DNA from: Cohnella sp. SGD-V74
GTDB taxonomy: Bacteria; Bacillota; Bacilli; Paenibacillales; Paenibacillaceae
DNA: 64,000 bases
NCBI RefSeq assembly: GCF_003001675.1
Contig: NZ_PVYW01000019.1
Coordinates: forward strand, 124,001-188,000
Direction of reading: 5' to 3'
In this document: piece by piece, positions 19,231 through 27,543 of the stretch
Position numbering within the stretch: position 1 is the stretch's first letter
Layout of the letters: each line of letters opens with the position of its first letter
Notes under the pieces: model-generated
The model's input: the letters and a program-made list of their open reading frames with translations, nothing else
Told to the model about the DNA's origin: nothing
The model's database searches: none
Position numbers and translations under genes: made by a program

Positions 19231-20031
19231 TCACTTCAAGACGACATCGTCGAAGGGCATTTCTTTGACCTTGCCCAGCTCGAACAGCTGTACGTGCACG
19301 CTTCGGGAACCGAGGTTAATGCCCACGACCTTACCCTCTCCGAGCGACGTCACGACCGTCTTGCCTACCGCCGGCAATTCTTCTTTGGCGCTTTCATAGT
19401 TGTCATGCTCGTACTTCAAGCAACACATCAATCGGCCGCACAAACCGGAGATTTTCGTCGGATTCAGCGACAGATTCTGATCCTTCGCCATCTTGATGGA
19501 TACCGGCTCGAAATCCCCCAGCCACGAGGAGCAGCACAGCACTCGCCCGCACGGCCCTATTCCGCCAAGCATCTTGGCTTCGTCGCGCACCCCGATCTGC
19601 CGCAATTCGATGCGGGTCCGGAATACGCCGGCCAAATCCTTCACGAGCTCCCGGAAATCGACTCGCCCTTCGGCCGTGAAGTAGAAAATGATTTTGTTCC
19701 GGTCAAACGTGTATTCCACGTCCACGAGCTTCATCTTGAGCGCGTGATCCTTGATTTTCTGCAGTCCGACGGTAAATGCGTTCTTGGCTGCGTTGCGGTT
19801 CTCCTCGACGGCCTTGGCGTCGGGGTCCCCCGCGATTCGAATGACCTTCTTCAGAGGAAGAACGACATCCTCTTCTCCTACCGTCTTCGGGCCGACGACG
19901 ACTTTGCCGTATTCAACGCCGCGTGCCGTCTCCACGATGACATGCTGATCTTTGGATACCGGATGCTCGGCGGGATCGAAATAATAGATTTTGCCCGCTT
20001 TCTTGAAGCGGACTCCCACCACATCGTACAA
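19231..20031 (-). CDS. ricT: RicT (YaaT), PSP1-domain regulator of RNA processing and sporulation
   Basis: Subunit of the RicA-RicF-RicT (Y-complex), which carries Fe-S clusters and stimulates RNase Y maturation of mRNAs and Spo0A phosphorylation. 266 aa with the PSP1 domain. The conserved cysteines are in GPCGRVLCCSSW and SGLCGRLMCCLKYE. The start is TTG 20031, two bases after the holB stop, with GGGAGGGG seven bases upstream; translation is probably coupled. It lies between holB and yabA in the conserved order. Nothing suggests loss of function. Confidence 0.95.
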   Translation of the reverse strand: MYDVVGVRFKKAGKIYYFDPAEHPVSKDQHVIVETARGVEYGKVVVGPKTVGEEDVVLPLKKVIRIAGDPDAKAVEENRNAAKNAFTVGLQKIKDHALKMKLVDVEYTFDRNKIIFYFTAEGRVDFRELVKDLAGVFRTRIELRQIGVRDEAKMLGGIGPCGRVLCCSSWLGDFEPVSIKMAKDQNLSLNPTKISGLCGRLMCCLKYEHDNYESAKEELPAVGKTVVTSLGEGKVVGINLGSRSVHVQLFELGKVKEMPFDDVVLK

Positions 20032-20033
20032 AT

Positions 20034-21011
20034 CTACCCCTCCCGCACGTTCACCAGAAATTGCTCCAGCGCCAGTTGCGGCGCCACGTGAGCTTTAATT
20101 CTCCTTGCCGCCGTCAACGCGGACTCCATGATGGTTACCCAAGACCCGATCGAACGGCTCCAAGCCGTCTTGGAGATCCATTCCGCCTGATCCGGGAACA
20201 CCATATGGCTGTGACGGTCGGTCATGGCGTAAATCATATCTCTATACCACAAAGCTAACAATTGTAGCAAAATGTCAACATGTTCGGCGAGCTCCGTCTT
20301 AAACACCTGCTGCTGTGCTTGAAGCACGCTGGCGGCGAACCGGGACGGACTCTCCTTGCCTAATTGTATCACTACGTTTCGGATATCTGCAAACCAATTC
20401 TCGTCTACCAATTTCCGGCTGGACGAAAGCCCGGACGACAAATGGACGGCCGCTCGCGCCAGCAGCGGCGATTTGCCCTCTTGTACGAGAAGATTCTCCA
20501 GCGCCTGACGATCGCCCGGAACGAACGGGACGAGCTGCGTCCGCGACAGGATGGTCGGCAGCACGGCTTGCGCGCTCGGTGCAAGCAGGATGGCGACGAC
20601 GGGGGAAGGAGGCTCCTCCAGAAACTTCAGCAGGCTGTTGCTTGCCTGGACCGTCATCGTCTCGGCCGCTTGGATGATGTACACTTTATAGCCCGCTCCA
20701 GAGCTGCGATAGGAGAGCTCGCGCTGCAGCGAACGAATCTGCTCGATCTTCACGGTCGCGCCGTCCGGCTGAATGACGTGCAGATCCGGATGGTTGCCGT
20801 GCAGCACCTTGCGGCATTCCAGACATTCTCCGCAAGCGTCTCCGCCGCCTCTCTCGCAAAAAATCGCCTGCGCGAACGCTTGCGCCATCTCCATTCGTCC
20901 CGATCCCGGCGGTCCCGCGAACAGGTAGGCATGCGCAAGCCGGTTCGCCGCAAGCGCATTGCGCAGAAGCGATTTCGCCCTGTCTTGTCCCGCAATCTGT
21001 TGAAAACCCAT
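20034..21011 (-). CDS. holB: DNA polymerase III delta' subunit
   Basis: Clamp-loader subunit of the replicative polymerase, 325 aa. An AAA+ fold is seen at the N-terminus. The P-loop is degenerate (GPPGSGRMEMA, Arg where Lys is usual), as expected for a delta' subunit that does not hydrolyse ATP. The zinc-binding group CERGG...CGECLECRK follows, then the sensor region LLKFLEEPPSPVVAILL and a helical C-terminal collar domain. ATG is preceded by AAGGAGC. It is expected to be essential. Because the usual upstream tmk and its promoter are displaced, this gene now depends on a promoter in the 21.9-kb region. Confidence 0.94.
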   Translation of the reverse strand: MGFQQIAGQDRAKSLLRNALAANRLAHAYLFAGPPGSGRMEMAQAFAQAIFCERGGGDACGECLECRKVLHGNHPDLHVIQPDGATVKIEQIRSLQRELSYRSSGAGYKVYIIQAAETMTVQASNSLLKFLEEPPSPVVAILLAPSAQAVLPTILSRTQLVPFVPGDRQALENLLVQEGKSPLLARAAVHLSSGLSSSRKLVDENWFADIRNVVIQLGKESPSRFAASVLQAQQQVFKTELAEHVDILLQLLALWYRDMIYAMTDRHSHMVFPDQAEWISKTAWSRSIGSWVTIMESALTAARRIKAHVAPQLALEQFLVNVREG

Positions 21012-21036
21012 CTAACGAAAGCTCCTTAGTCGAGAC

Positions 21037-21480
21037 TCAAAATGCGATGTTGATCAGAAGGCCGCGAATCTCCCCGACCTTCTGAAGCAAATCGATCCGT
21101 CCTTCTTCGCTCTGCAGCAGTTCTTCGCCCATGCCCACGAGCATCGCGTCGACTTCTTCGAGCAGCTTGTAGCGCTTGCCGCGGCCTCTCCGGTCCCAGC
21201 CTCTCGTCTCCTTCAAGGCGATGCCGCGGCGAACCGTATCCTCCAGGAACGCCTTGACCATCTGCCGGTACAGCACCAGCTCCCGAATCGTCATGGAACG
21301 GGTCAACCGATCCCCCTGCATCCGGATGTCCTCCAGCTTGCGCTGCAGCTCCTCGTGCGTCCGCTGTTCGTCCTGCTGCTGCATCAGATCGCCGAAGCTC
21401 TGGGACTGCGCGGGCCTGGCCGGCAAATCTCCGCGTTGGATCGTCTTGCCGACGGGATATAACCCCGGTTGGATTTTCAT
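21037..21480 (-). CDS. yaaR: YaaR family protein (DUF327)
   Basis: 147 aa, mostly helical. The conserved core includes MTIRELVLYRQMVKAFLEDTVRRG, then a Trp/Arg/Gly-rich patch (GWDRRGRGKRYKLLEEVDAML) and a short C-terminal segment RGLLINIAF. The molecular role of the family is not established. It sits between darA and holB exactly as in Bacillus subtilis, with 25 bp to holB and 22 bp from darA, so it is part of the same transcript. Identification rests on the conserved core and position. Confidence 0.88.
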   Translation of the reverse strand: MKIQPGLYPVGKTIQRGDLPARPAQSQSFGDLMQQQDEQRTHEELQRKLEDIRMQGDRLTRSMTIRELVLYRQMVKAFLEDTVRRGIALKETRGWDRRGRGKRYKLLEEVDAMLVGMGEELLQSEEGRIDLLQKVGEIRGLLINIAF

Positions 21481-21502
21481 GTCCGTTCACACCGCCCAAC
21501 CG

Positions 21503-21832
21503 TTAGAAATGTTCGAACCTTTCGACCGGAAGCACGAATACGGCCGCTCCGCCCACCTGCACCTCGACGGGGAAAGGAATGTAGGAATCCGCCGCTCCGC
21601 TGACAGGCGATACCGGGGTAACCAGCTGGTCGCGCACCTTACAGCTCGAACGAATGACGTCCAGCGCGCCCTGCACCCGATCGTCTTCGATCCCGATCAG
21701 GAACGTCGTATTGCCGGCGCGAAGAAATCCGCCGGTACTGGCCAGCTTGGTCGCCCGAAACCCTTCCTTGATCAACGCGTTGGACAGCCGGTTGCTGTCC
21801 TTATCCTGAATGACTGCAATAAGTAATTTCAT
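21503..21832 (-). CDS. darA: Cyclic-di-AMP receptor DarA (PII-like, YaaQ)
   Basis: Small trimeric PII-like protein that binds cyclic di-AMP, 109 aa, normal length. It starts MKLLIAVIQDKDSNRLSNAL and contains the nucleotide-contact segments KLASTGGFLRAGNTTFLIG and the C-terminal VGGAAVFVLPVERFEHF. ATG is preceded by AGGAGG. It is now the first intact gene of the darA-yaaR-holB-ricT-yabA unit. In relatives tmk ends just upstream; here the upstream 200 bp hold only short open frames, and a candidate promoter lies 55 bp before the start. Confidence 0.95.
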   Translation of the reverse strand: MKLLIAVIQDKDSNRLSNALIKEGFRATKLASTGGFLRAGNTTFLIGIEDDRVQGALDVIRSSCKVRDQLVTPVSPVSGAADSYIPFPVEVQVGGAAVFVLPVERFEHF

Positions 21833-21886
21833 GTTCAGGCCTCCTGTTAGATGTAATAGGGGTCTGTCGAATTTCTGCTTATTTCT

Positions 21887-21916
21887 ACTATATTAAATTG
21901 GACACGGGGATGCTAA
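21887..21916 (-). promoter_or_regulatory. Candidate sigma-A promoter for darA-yabA
   Basis: On the minus strand TTAGCA (21911-21916) and TATAGT (21887-21892) are separated by 18 bp; the -10 box is about 55 bp upstream of the darA start. The -35 matches the consensus at 4 of 6 positions and the -10 at 5 of 6. A promoter is needed here because the normal read-through from tmk is broken. The assignment is by inspection only. Confidence 0.45.
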
Positions 21917-22059
21917 AATCCTTTTTTAAATGACTCCGTCAGCGATTTCTCCACCAGCACCCATGTCGCTTCCACTATGAAAGAATCAAGGCGCCTGATA
22001 TAACCGTCTTTTAGGCGTTTTGCATGAATTTGCTCAAATTGCATCCGCCTTCGCCGCAT
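21913..22059 (-). pseudogene. Short open frame upstream of darA; possible 3' remnant of native tmk
   Basis: Reading frame of 48 codons ending in TAG 81 bp before darA. Its last 20 residues (from GTG 21975: VEATWVLVEKSL and then TESFKKGF) resemble the Val-rich C-terminal helix of Tmk proteins, and tmk is what precedes darA in related genomes. The upstream part of the frame (about 28 residues, Arg/Lys-rich) does not look like Tmk, so a junction may lie near 21975-21990. The match is short and made by eye; it could be chance. Confidence 0.3.
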
Positions 22060-22205
22060 GCGATTGACGCACTAAGGCGCGTGATACAGAAAATGGGTAT
22101 TTCCCTCAGATGAGAGCCTTGTCTTGGAGCGTTAAGGATCTGTGTAATGTTCTTGCGTCGGGCACAAAGAATGATGCCATGAACGAGCGAGAACAAATCA
22201 TTCAA
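22011..22205 (-). pseudogene. Possible transposase remnant
   Basis: 64-codon open frame. Its beginning (NDLFSLVHGIILCARRKNITQIL) recalls the N-terminal region of IS4/IS701-like DDE transposases, where a membrane-like helix is followed by an RKT/NITQ-type segment. It then degenerates and lacks all catalytic parts. It lies at the left edge of the accessory block next to darA. It overlaps, in another frame, the preceding short open frame. The identification is weak and based on pattern only. Confidence 0.25.
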
Positions 22206-22831
22206 TTTAGAATTGGGGCATATCCTTTATATAGAAAATATAATAAACATTTAATTGGACACATTCTCTTCATTATATAATAGTTATAATGAGTCTGATA
22301 CTTCAAGACATTTGTAATTAACTGGATGTTTTTTGCGGGCACATGCGAATTGACTATTGTCATCTCAATTGAGCACTGCTGGCAGTCAGCGCGAATTCAT
22401 TTCAAGAAAGTTATTGAGATCAGAGAATAGTTTGTGCTCGTTACTAAAAAAGCAGCATATTCCTTATCAGTAACAAAAGCTTGGGGAATAGGGAGAACTC
22501 ATGAAGGTAACGTACTGGGGAGGCCGATTCGTTTCCTGGACACGATAGCACCGATGGCATGAACGAGGCTGCCTGGAGTATGGCAGCCTCGTTTTGCGCG
22601 TCACGGCTCTCGGATTTTTTGTTTTTCAAAGTCCAAATCGGCATCCGACCATTATACCTCAGGGTATCGTTCATTTAAAGCAGCCTTCATCTCGTACTCT
22701 ACCCAGTGGTTGCTGCCGAAAACGATTAAACATTTCTTTTCGATTCACTGGTGCTTCCAGTGATTATTATCAACCTGCAATTGTTCGCAAATACGTTCAA
22801 ACTTTCTTGAATATCCTGATGATTGACAGTA
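22206..22831. other. AT-rich non-coding stretch at the left edge of the accessory block
   Basis: About 625 bp without a credible gene. It is AT-rich from 22206 to 22300 with several TATAAT-like strings. A strong hairpin lies at 22562-22595. The 9-mer ATTGGACAC occurs here (about 22254) and again at about 21896, on both sides of the possible transposase remnant. Short open frames on both strands have no recognisable content. Confidence 0.5.
22562..22595 (+). terminator. Strong hairpin terminator
   Basis: Inverted repeat ACGAGGCTGCC / GGCAGCCTCGT with an eight-base loop, followed by TTTT on the plus strand and flanked by A residues on the other. It may end transcription in either direction. 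It is 240 bp beyond the MFS gene stop, and may shield the darA operon from the accessory block. Confidence 0.7.
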
Positions 22832-24322
22832 TCATGTTTGTTTCAACTCCCTTGTCGTATTGGATGTCATTTGTTCATGTTTTGTTTGTTCCACTTTTCG
22901 GGGTTTTAAGTAATAGAGCAAGACTAAAGTGACAAGAGCAAGTAAAATACTGCAAACTAAAGACCACGTAAATGCATGCAGATAGGATTCGAGCCCAGGT
23001 CTTGTATGAATGTCGTCATTCTGAATAAGGGAGGAGAAAAAGATCGTACCGATCACGGCAATACCTAGCGCATTTGCGGTTTGCATGGATGTGCTCAATA
23101 TACCCGAGGCCGATCCTGCATATTCCTTTCGTACTCCCGACATAATCGTTCCCATCAGTGGCGCTCCAACTAGTCCTTGCCCTAATCCGATGAAGAAGAA
23201 CGGTACGATCAGTTGTTGCCAGTGCAATTCAGCCGCGGTAAAGACACAGACTGCAATCACGGCGGCATAGCCGACAATCAGTACGACAGCTCCCCATTTC
23301 AGTATGGAAGGTTTGTTTTTTGCCCACTTGGGTCCAAGCATGGATGCAAGGAAAAAGGCTGCACCGATCGGAACAAATGCTAGTGCCGAATCGATGGCCG
23401 ATAGAAATAAGCCGTCCTGTAAAGTCAAAGAGACGACAAAGAAAAAACCACTGTTGCCGATTTGATACGCTAGAATGGATAATACGCCTATGCTAAAAGT
23501 ACGTTCATGAAAAATGGTTGTCGGTATTAGCGGATTTTTTCCGTGCCGGACCATTCTTTTCTCATGGGCCAGGAACAAAAAGAAGGCAGCAATCGCACCT
23601 GCAAAGCTGAGGTAGATCCAAATAGGCCATCCCGACTCTCTTCCCACAACAAGAGGATAAGTAAGCAAAAGCAAAGTGCCTGTCAGAATGAGAATACCGA
23701 GCATGTCAATGTTCTTTTTTCCAGCCGAACGCGTTTCTTGAATTAACGGAATAATGAGCAGTATGGCAAGTACACCAATCGGAAGATTAATCAAAAAGAC
23801 TGAACGCCAGCCAAGCGCCCAGACATTCCAGTGAATCATCACACCACCGATAATTTGACCCGCGATTAATCCGAGTCCGCTTACAGCCCCGTAAAATCCA
23901 ACCGCTTTTCCTTTTTCCTCTGGCGGAAAAATGATCTGAATAATAGCCAGGACCTGGGGAATCAGTAACGCAGCCCCGATTCCTTGAATGACCCGGGAGA
24001 AAATGAGAAAATTTGCGCTTGTTGAAAATCCACATAGCACAGATGCAACAATAAACAGACCCATGCCAATAATAAACAGATTCTTTCTACCTAACCAGTC
24101 TCCCATTCGAGCACCGGTAATCAATACAACTGCATACGAAATAACGTAAGCTGCCACAATAAATTGAATTTGTGTTGAACTGGCACTCAATTGTTCCTGA
24201 ATCGTTGGAATTGCGACATTCACAATAAACGAATCCAAAATCACCATAAACGTTCCAAGCAATAAAACAGCCAATGCCCACCATCGTTTTGGATCTGGCC
24301 TATTTTCTGTAGTTAAGTTCAT
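22832..24322 (-). CDS. MFS drug exporter, DHA2 (EmrB/QacA) family, 14 membrane segments
   Basis: Proton-driven efflux permease, 496 aa. Motif A-like GARMGDWLGRKNLF lies between segments 2 and 3, motif C-like GLGLIAGQIIGGVM in segment 5, and hydrophobic segments along the length fit 14 crossings. N-terminal DPKRWWALAVLLLGTFMVILDSFIVNVA is characteristic of the family. The DNA is clearly more AT-rich than the flanking housekeeping genes, suggesting acquisition. It lies 100 bp downstream of a TrmB-like regulator gene in the same orientation, and may be controlled by it. Substrates cannot be read from sequence. Confidence 0.9.
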   Translation of the reverse strand: MNLTTENRPDPKRWWALAVLLLGTFMVILDSFIVNVAIPTIQEQLSASSTQIQFIVAAYVISYAVVLITGARMGDWLGRKNLFIIGMGLFIVASVLCGFSTSANFLIFSRVIQGIGAALLIPQVLAIIQIIFPPEEKGKAVGFYGAVSGLGLIAGQIIGGVMIHWNVWALGWRSVFLINLPIGVLAILLIIPLIQETRSAGKKNIDMLGILILTGTLLLLTYPLVVGRESGWPIWIYLSFAGAIAAFFLFLAHEKRMVRHGKNPLIPTTIFHERTFSIGVLSILAYQIGNSGFFFVVSLTLQDGLFLSAIDSALAFVPIGAAFFLASMLGPKWAKNKPSILKWGAVVLIVGYAAVIAVCVFTAAELHWQQLIVPFFFIGLGQGLVGAPLMGTIMSGVRKEYAGSASGILSTSMQTANALGIAVIGTIFFSSLIQNDDIHTRPGLESYLHAFTWSLVCSILLALVTLVLLYYLKPRKVEQTKHEQMTSNTTRELKQT

Positions 24323-24422
24323 ATTCTTCTTTATCCTTTCCTTCGATAATTCATTTAATCAAGGGAGTATTGATGAATACTACTAAAAAATCAACAAAAA
24401 AAGGGAATACTTCATTGGAAGG

Positions 24423-25202
24423 CTAAAAGTATTCCTTATACTGCTGAATAATATGTTCATAATGATTCCCGTACTTTTTAACCAACTCATGGTTAAAATC
24501 CTGCTCGATCCGTTCCATAATAATATCGTGGTAAAACTCGTTTTGCAACAACTCGATAAGGGATGGATGGTCAGTTTCCACGACCGTTGTTTTAAGCATA
24601 TGTCCAAAGCTTCCAAGCAGGGCGGAACGGGAATCGACAAGGATAGAGAACTTCCTGGAAGCAACGTTTATCCATTCCTCGCTCCGTCTATGCACCAACA
24701 CATGTTTGAGGCGGGTATGACAATTGCCAATCGATATCAACGTGACGGCAACGCCCCGATTTTCTGCTTCAAGCAAATAATTCTCAACCCAATGAATATC
24801 TTCAGCCCATATGTCAACGATAACAGTTTTATCCGCGTTGGCGATGATTCGCTGAATGGCCGTCCTAATCGGCTCTTCCCCCTGCCAACTATAAAACGAA
24901 TAGGACGCCTTTGGAGGAGCGTGCAATTTCTCCAGAAGTGTTTGGGCTGTTTGCTCAAAATCCGATTTTAGCTGTCGAATAAGCTCACGTATGGGGACCG
25001 CGTCATAAAGGACGGGGTCGGTTTCTATGGTGCGGCAAACCCCTTTATCCGTTAATGAGCGAAGTGCCGCGTATACATTCGTGCGGGAAACAGATACTTT
25101 CTTGGCAACCTCATACCCGGAAATTTTAGGTTCTTCATGAAGCACCATGTAACACCGGGCTTCAAGATCGGATAAGCCGATATTTCGAAGCTCATGAATC
25201 AA
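24423..25202 (-). CDS. TrmB-family transcriptional regulator
   Basis: 259 aa. The N-terminal winged helix (ELRNIGLSDLEARCYMVLH, YEVAKKVSVSRTNVYAALRSL, then a wing with YDAVP) is typical of TrmB-like regulators; a linker helix and a phospholipase-D-like effector domain (about 105-235, IVDIWAEDIHWVENYL) follow. The start chosen is TTG 25202, with AAGGAGG eight bases upstream and directly before the helix-turn-helix; an upstream in-frame start adds 22 residues without a ribosome site. TrmB-like proteins bind sugars or other small ligands and act as repressors or activators. The obvious target is the MFS gene 100 bp downstream; this is inference. Confidence 0.82.
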   Translation of the reverse strand: MIHELRNIGLSDLEARCYMVLHEEPKISGYEVAKKVSVSRTNVYAALRSLTDKGVCRTIETDPVLYDAVPIRELIRQLKSDFEQTAQTLLEKLHAPPKASYSFYSWQGEEPIRTAIQRIIANADKTVIVDIWAEDIHWVENYLLEAENRGVAVTLISIGNCHTRLKHVLVHRRSEEWINVASRKFSILVDSRSALLGSFGHMLKTTVVETDHPSLIELLQNEFYHDIIMERIEQDFNHELVKKYGNHYEHIIQQYKEYF

Positions 25203-25501
25203 GACAAGACCTCCTTTTCGTTTTTGTTGGTATTTCAAAATACTACTACATATATATTCAAAAGTCAATTTCTATATCGCGTGGTCACTTGCCCTAAACC
25301 AGACCTAATACTTTATCTGACCTCCTTGCAGATTCCTGGCTATTATTCTGGTCGATAGATTTTATTGGTCAGCTTTCCTTGTGCTCACAACGAACCGGAC
25401 ATTTCGAGAAATTGCTTGAGCGGCGAAGACGCTTTCCCAAAACTGGGTAAGCATTGAGTTCCCAATTCTATCCTGTTGCTTCCGCAGTTTTTTGTCATTA
25501 C

Positions 25502-25532
25502 CCCGGATTCCGTTTTAACTCGTAAATCCGGG
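25502..25532 (+). terminator. Terminator-like hairpin
   Basis: Stem CCCGGATT / AATCCGGG with a loop of about 15 bases, followed by TTTTCGTTTT on the plus strand. No intact plus-strand gene ends here, so it may be a leftover of a lost gene. Confidence 0.5.
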
Positions 25533-25626
25533 ATTTTCGTTTTCAAATAAGTAATATTCGCGCTATGAAGACCATTGTCTAAAACCTGATAGGCTCCTTA
25601 TCTAAACGAAATGCAGACCCGACCGA

Positions 25627-25728
25627 TCAGTCTCCCCATCCCTTTCTCAGAGCCTTGGCTACGGTAACTACACGCCCAGCCTGATGTTTAACAGCCACCA
25701 ATCCCTTAACATCGAAGTTCCCGCTCAT
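25627..25728 (-). CDS. Small open frame of unknown nature after the DsbA-like gene
   Basis: 33 codons from ATG 25728 (MSGNFDVKGLVAVKHQAG, then VVTVAKALRKGWGD). The frame continues upstream without a stop as far as the stop of the DsbA-like gene. Codon use looks protein-like, with a mixed and basic end. It has no clear ribosome site. It may be a short protein, the tail of a disrupted gene, or chance. No family is recognised. Confidence 0.2.
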   Translation of the reverse strand: MSGNFDVKGLVAVKHQAGRVVTVAKALRKGWGD

Positions 25729-25758
25729 ATCGCGACCGTCAGACTCGTCCCGTACGGC

Positions 25759-26388
25759 TCATGAAAACTGCTTCTCCTTAATGCGTTCAAAAGCTTCTAA
25801 GAAGCTATCAGCTGATTGAGGATTTTGAAGTGAATAACGATCGTTGATAATAAAATACGGAATCGACCGAATGCCCACCTTCTGCGCCAATGTTACATCT
25901 TCATGTATTTCCGCAATCCCTTCTTGGCTAAGCAATTGCTTCTTCATTTCAGCTTGGTTTAATTCGGCACGATCGGCTATTTCCAACAGCGTGTCCATTC
26001 GGCCAATATCCAAACCATCTTCAAAATAAGCTTTGGATATCAACTCTATAACCGCAGATTTTCGTTCCTTCGGCGCTAGTTTTATCAAACGGTGCGAAAG
26101 CATGGTGTTGGGCATTTTTTTAATACGGTCAAAGTGAAAATTGAGCCCGCATACCTCACCAATTTTACACACTTGGGCAAACATCGTATCGACTCTAGCC
26201 TTACCCCCGAATTGATCGATCACAAGGCTGTAATCCCGGCCTTCTGTCGGTACGCTGGCATCCAGTAAGAACGCCCGGAAGCGGACGTCGACCTTATCTC
26301 CCTTCCAGGTTTCTATCGCTTGAATCAAATGATTTTTGCCGATCCGGCACCAAGGACAAATCGTATCAAAAAAGATATCCACCTTCAT
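25759..26388 (-). CDS. DsbA-family oxidoreductase (FrnE-like)
   Basis: 209 aa, thioredoxin fold with a helical insertion. The redox motif CPWC is at residues 11-14 (FFDTICPWCRIGKNHL), and the cis-Pro region is VGIRSIPYFIINDRY. These proteins resemble FrnE and 2-hydroxychromene-2-carboxylate isomerase relatives, act in the cytoplasm, and are often found with polyketide or stress genes. There is no signal peptide. It lies 78 bp downstream of an NTF2-like gene and may be cotranscribed with the two NTF2-like genes. The partner substrate is unknown. Confidence 0.88.
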   Translation of the reverse strand: MKVDIFFDTICPWCRIGKNHLIQAIETWKGDKVDVRFRAFLLDASVPTEGRDYSLVIDQFGGKARVDTMFAQVCKIGEVCGLNFHFDRIKKMPNTMLSHRLIKLAPKERKSAVIELISKAYFEDGLDIGRMDTLLEIADRAELNQAEMKKQLLSQEGIAEIHEDVTLAQKVGIRSIPYFIINDRYSLQNPQSADSFLEAFERIKEKQFS

Positions 26389-26466
26389 TTAGACTGTTCA
26401 CCCCTTGAATGTGCTGCGATGGTAACAGCTACTTCCGTTATCGCCAACATAAGTAAAAGAAATCAC

Positions 26467-26898
26467 TCAGTTCGATGCTTGCCCGGTTTGCAGGGAAGCA
26501 ATAGCCTCCTGCAACGGAATGGGATTGAAGTATTCGCGCCAGAGGCTGATACGCCCGTCGGTGACACGAAACAAGCTGATATAGGATTGCCGGTATTGAT
26601 GCCCGTTTTGGGCCACCACACCTTGCCCTTTCATTTCAGCGAAGAACAGATCCGGTTCGCCTCCGGGATAAACCCGAATATTATAAATATCCCAGGAGGT
26701 ATACATGCCGCTTTCCTTGCCGATAAACTGATCCAGCATTTCAATCAATGTACCCTTTCCTTCAACGCGGTCAGGTACGCCCGGCAAGGCAAACGGCGTT
26801 TCATAAATAATGTTGTCCGCCATGAAAACGGCCATTCCGTGAACATCCTGCTTTGCTTCCGCTTCGAGTAATTTGTTGACTATCTCTTTGCCATTCAT
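26467..26898 (-). CDS. NTF2-like (SnoaL-type) protein
   Basis: 143 aa, an alpha+beta cone fold of the SnoaL/NTF2-like superfamily. The features are an initial helix (GKEIVNKLLEAEAKQDVHGMAVFM), NIIYETPFALPGVPDRVEGKG, and the closing strand pattern SYISLFRVTDGRISLWREYFNPIPL. Family members include ketosteroid-isomerase-like enzymes, polyketide cyclases and binding proteins; no catalytic set can be assigned by eye. It is 33 bp downstream of a second NTF2-like gene. The pair with a FrnE-like protein suggests small-molecule modification or detoxification. Confidence 0.8.
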   Translation of the reverse strand: MNGKEIVNKLLEAEAKQDVHGMAVFMADNIIYETPFALPGVPDRVEGKGTLIEMLDQFIGKESGMYTSWDIYNIRVYPGGEPDLFFAEMKGQGVVAQNGHQYRQSYISLFRVTDGRISLWREYFNPIPLQEAIASLQTGQASN

Positions 26899-26931
26899 TC
26901 CAAGTTCCTCTTTTCCATTGTTTTGTTCAGA

Positions 26932-27375
26932 TCATTGCGGATCTTCGAGTCCGAAAACTTCTTGCGTGCCCAGCATCACATACAGCGGCTCGGCAAAATG
27001 GCTGAAGCGCCATCCTTCCTTCGTTCGAATCAATTTCGCTTCGAAAGCGGCAAGCGACTCTTCAAACAAATGCGCTTTATCGCCAGCTCCGACATGGTAA
27101 GCGCGAACACGTGCCGATGCTTCGGCCGTATCCCCGTTTATTTTTGCAGTGTAGTTGCCCAAAATATGATGCGTATTGCCAACTTTGCCAACAAGCTCGC
27201 TAATATAAGCGATGACTTCTTTCCTTCCGTTTACCTGATACACACCGAACCAGTCAGTCGTCACATCCTCGGTAAACAGTTCCTGCAACATGTCCCACCG
27301 TTTGTAATCCAGTGCATCTGCGTAAAGGTTGAACAGGTCGAAAATTTCGGCGCGATCTTGATGCACATCAGCCAT
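26932..27375 (-). CDS. NTF2-like (SnoaL_4-type) protein
   Basis: 147 aa from ATG 27375, which lies nine bases after AAGGAG; an ATG two codons earlier is too close to that site. It shows the family pattern: FDLFNLYADALDYKRWDMLQELFTEDV, VNGRKEVIAYISELVGKVGNTHHILGN and TKEGWRFSHFAEP, in the style of bile-acid dehydratase or ring-hydroxylating small-subunit-like proteins. It is distinct in sequence from the NTF2-like protein encoded next to it. It is first gene of a short minus-strand group ending with the DsbA-like gene. The substrate is unknown. Confidence 0.8.
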   Translation of the reverse strand: MADVHQDRAEIFDLFNLYADALDYKRWDMLQELFTEDVTTDWFGVYQVNGRKEVIAYISELVGKVGNTHHILGNYTAKINGDTAEASARVRAYHVGAGDKAHLFEESLAAFEAKLIRTKEGWRFSHFAEPLYVMLGTQEVFGLEDPQ

Positions 27376-27502
27376 AAACATTCACTCCTTTTGGTTAAGA
27401 ACTATCCCAAGTATATCTGGAACGGAGTAGCACTGGATTGATCAAAATACGTTCGTTTTTGGCAAAAATACGCATGAAGCGTCACCCGAAAAGTGAGCAA
27501 AT

Positions 27503-27543
27503 AAAAAACGCCGACGGAGCGATGGTTCGCATCCGTCAGCGTT
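27503..27543 (-). terminator. Rho-independent terminator of the AraC gene
   Basis: Inverted repeat AACGCTGACGGA / TCCGTCGGCGTT (one mismatch) with a loop of about 13 bases, followed on the minus strand by a T run. It includes the stop codon of the AraC gene. Confidence 0.85.

Larger units (their letters stand above)
25203..25758. other. Gene-poor stretch between TrmB and DsbA genes
   Basis: About 555 bp. It contains a terminator-like hairpin (25502-25532) and one 33-codon open frame directly downstream of the DsbA-like gene. The interval 25260-25500 shows no recognisable gene; short coding-like stretches are present but broken by stops, which suggests decayed DNA. Confidence 0.5.
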
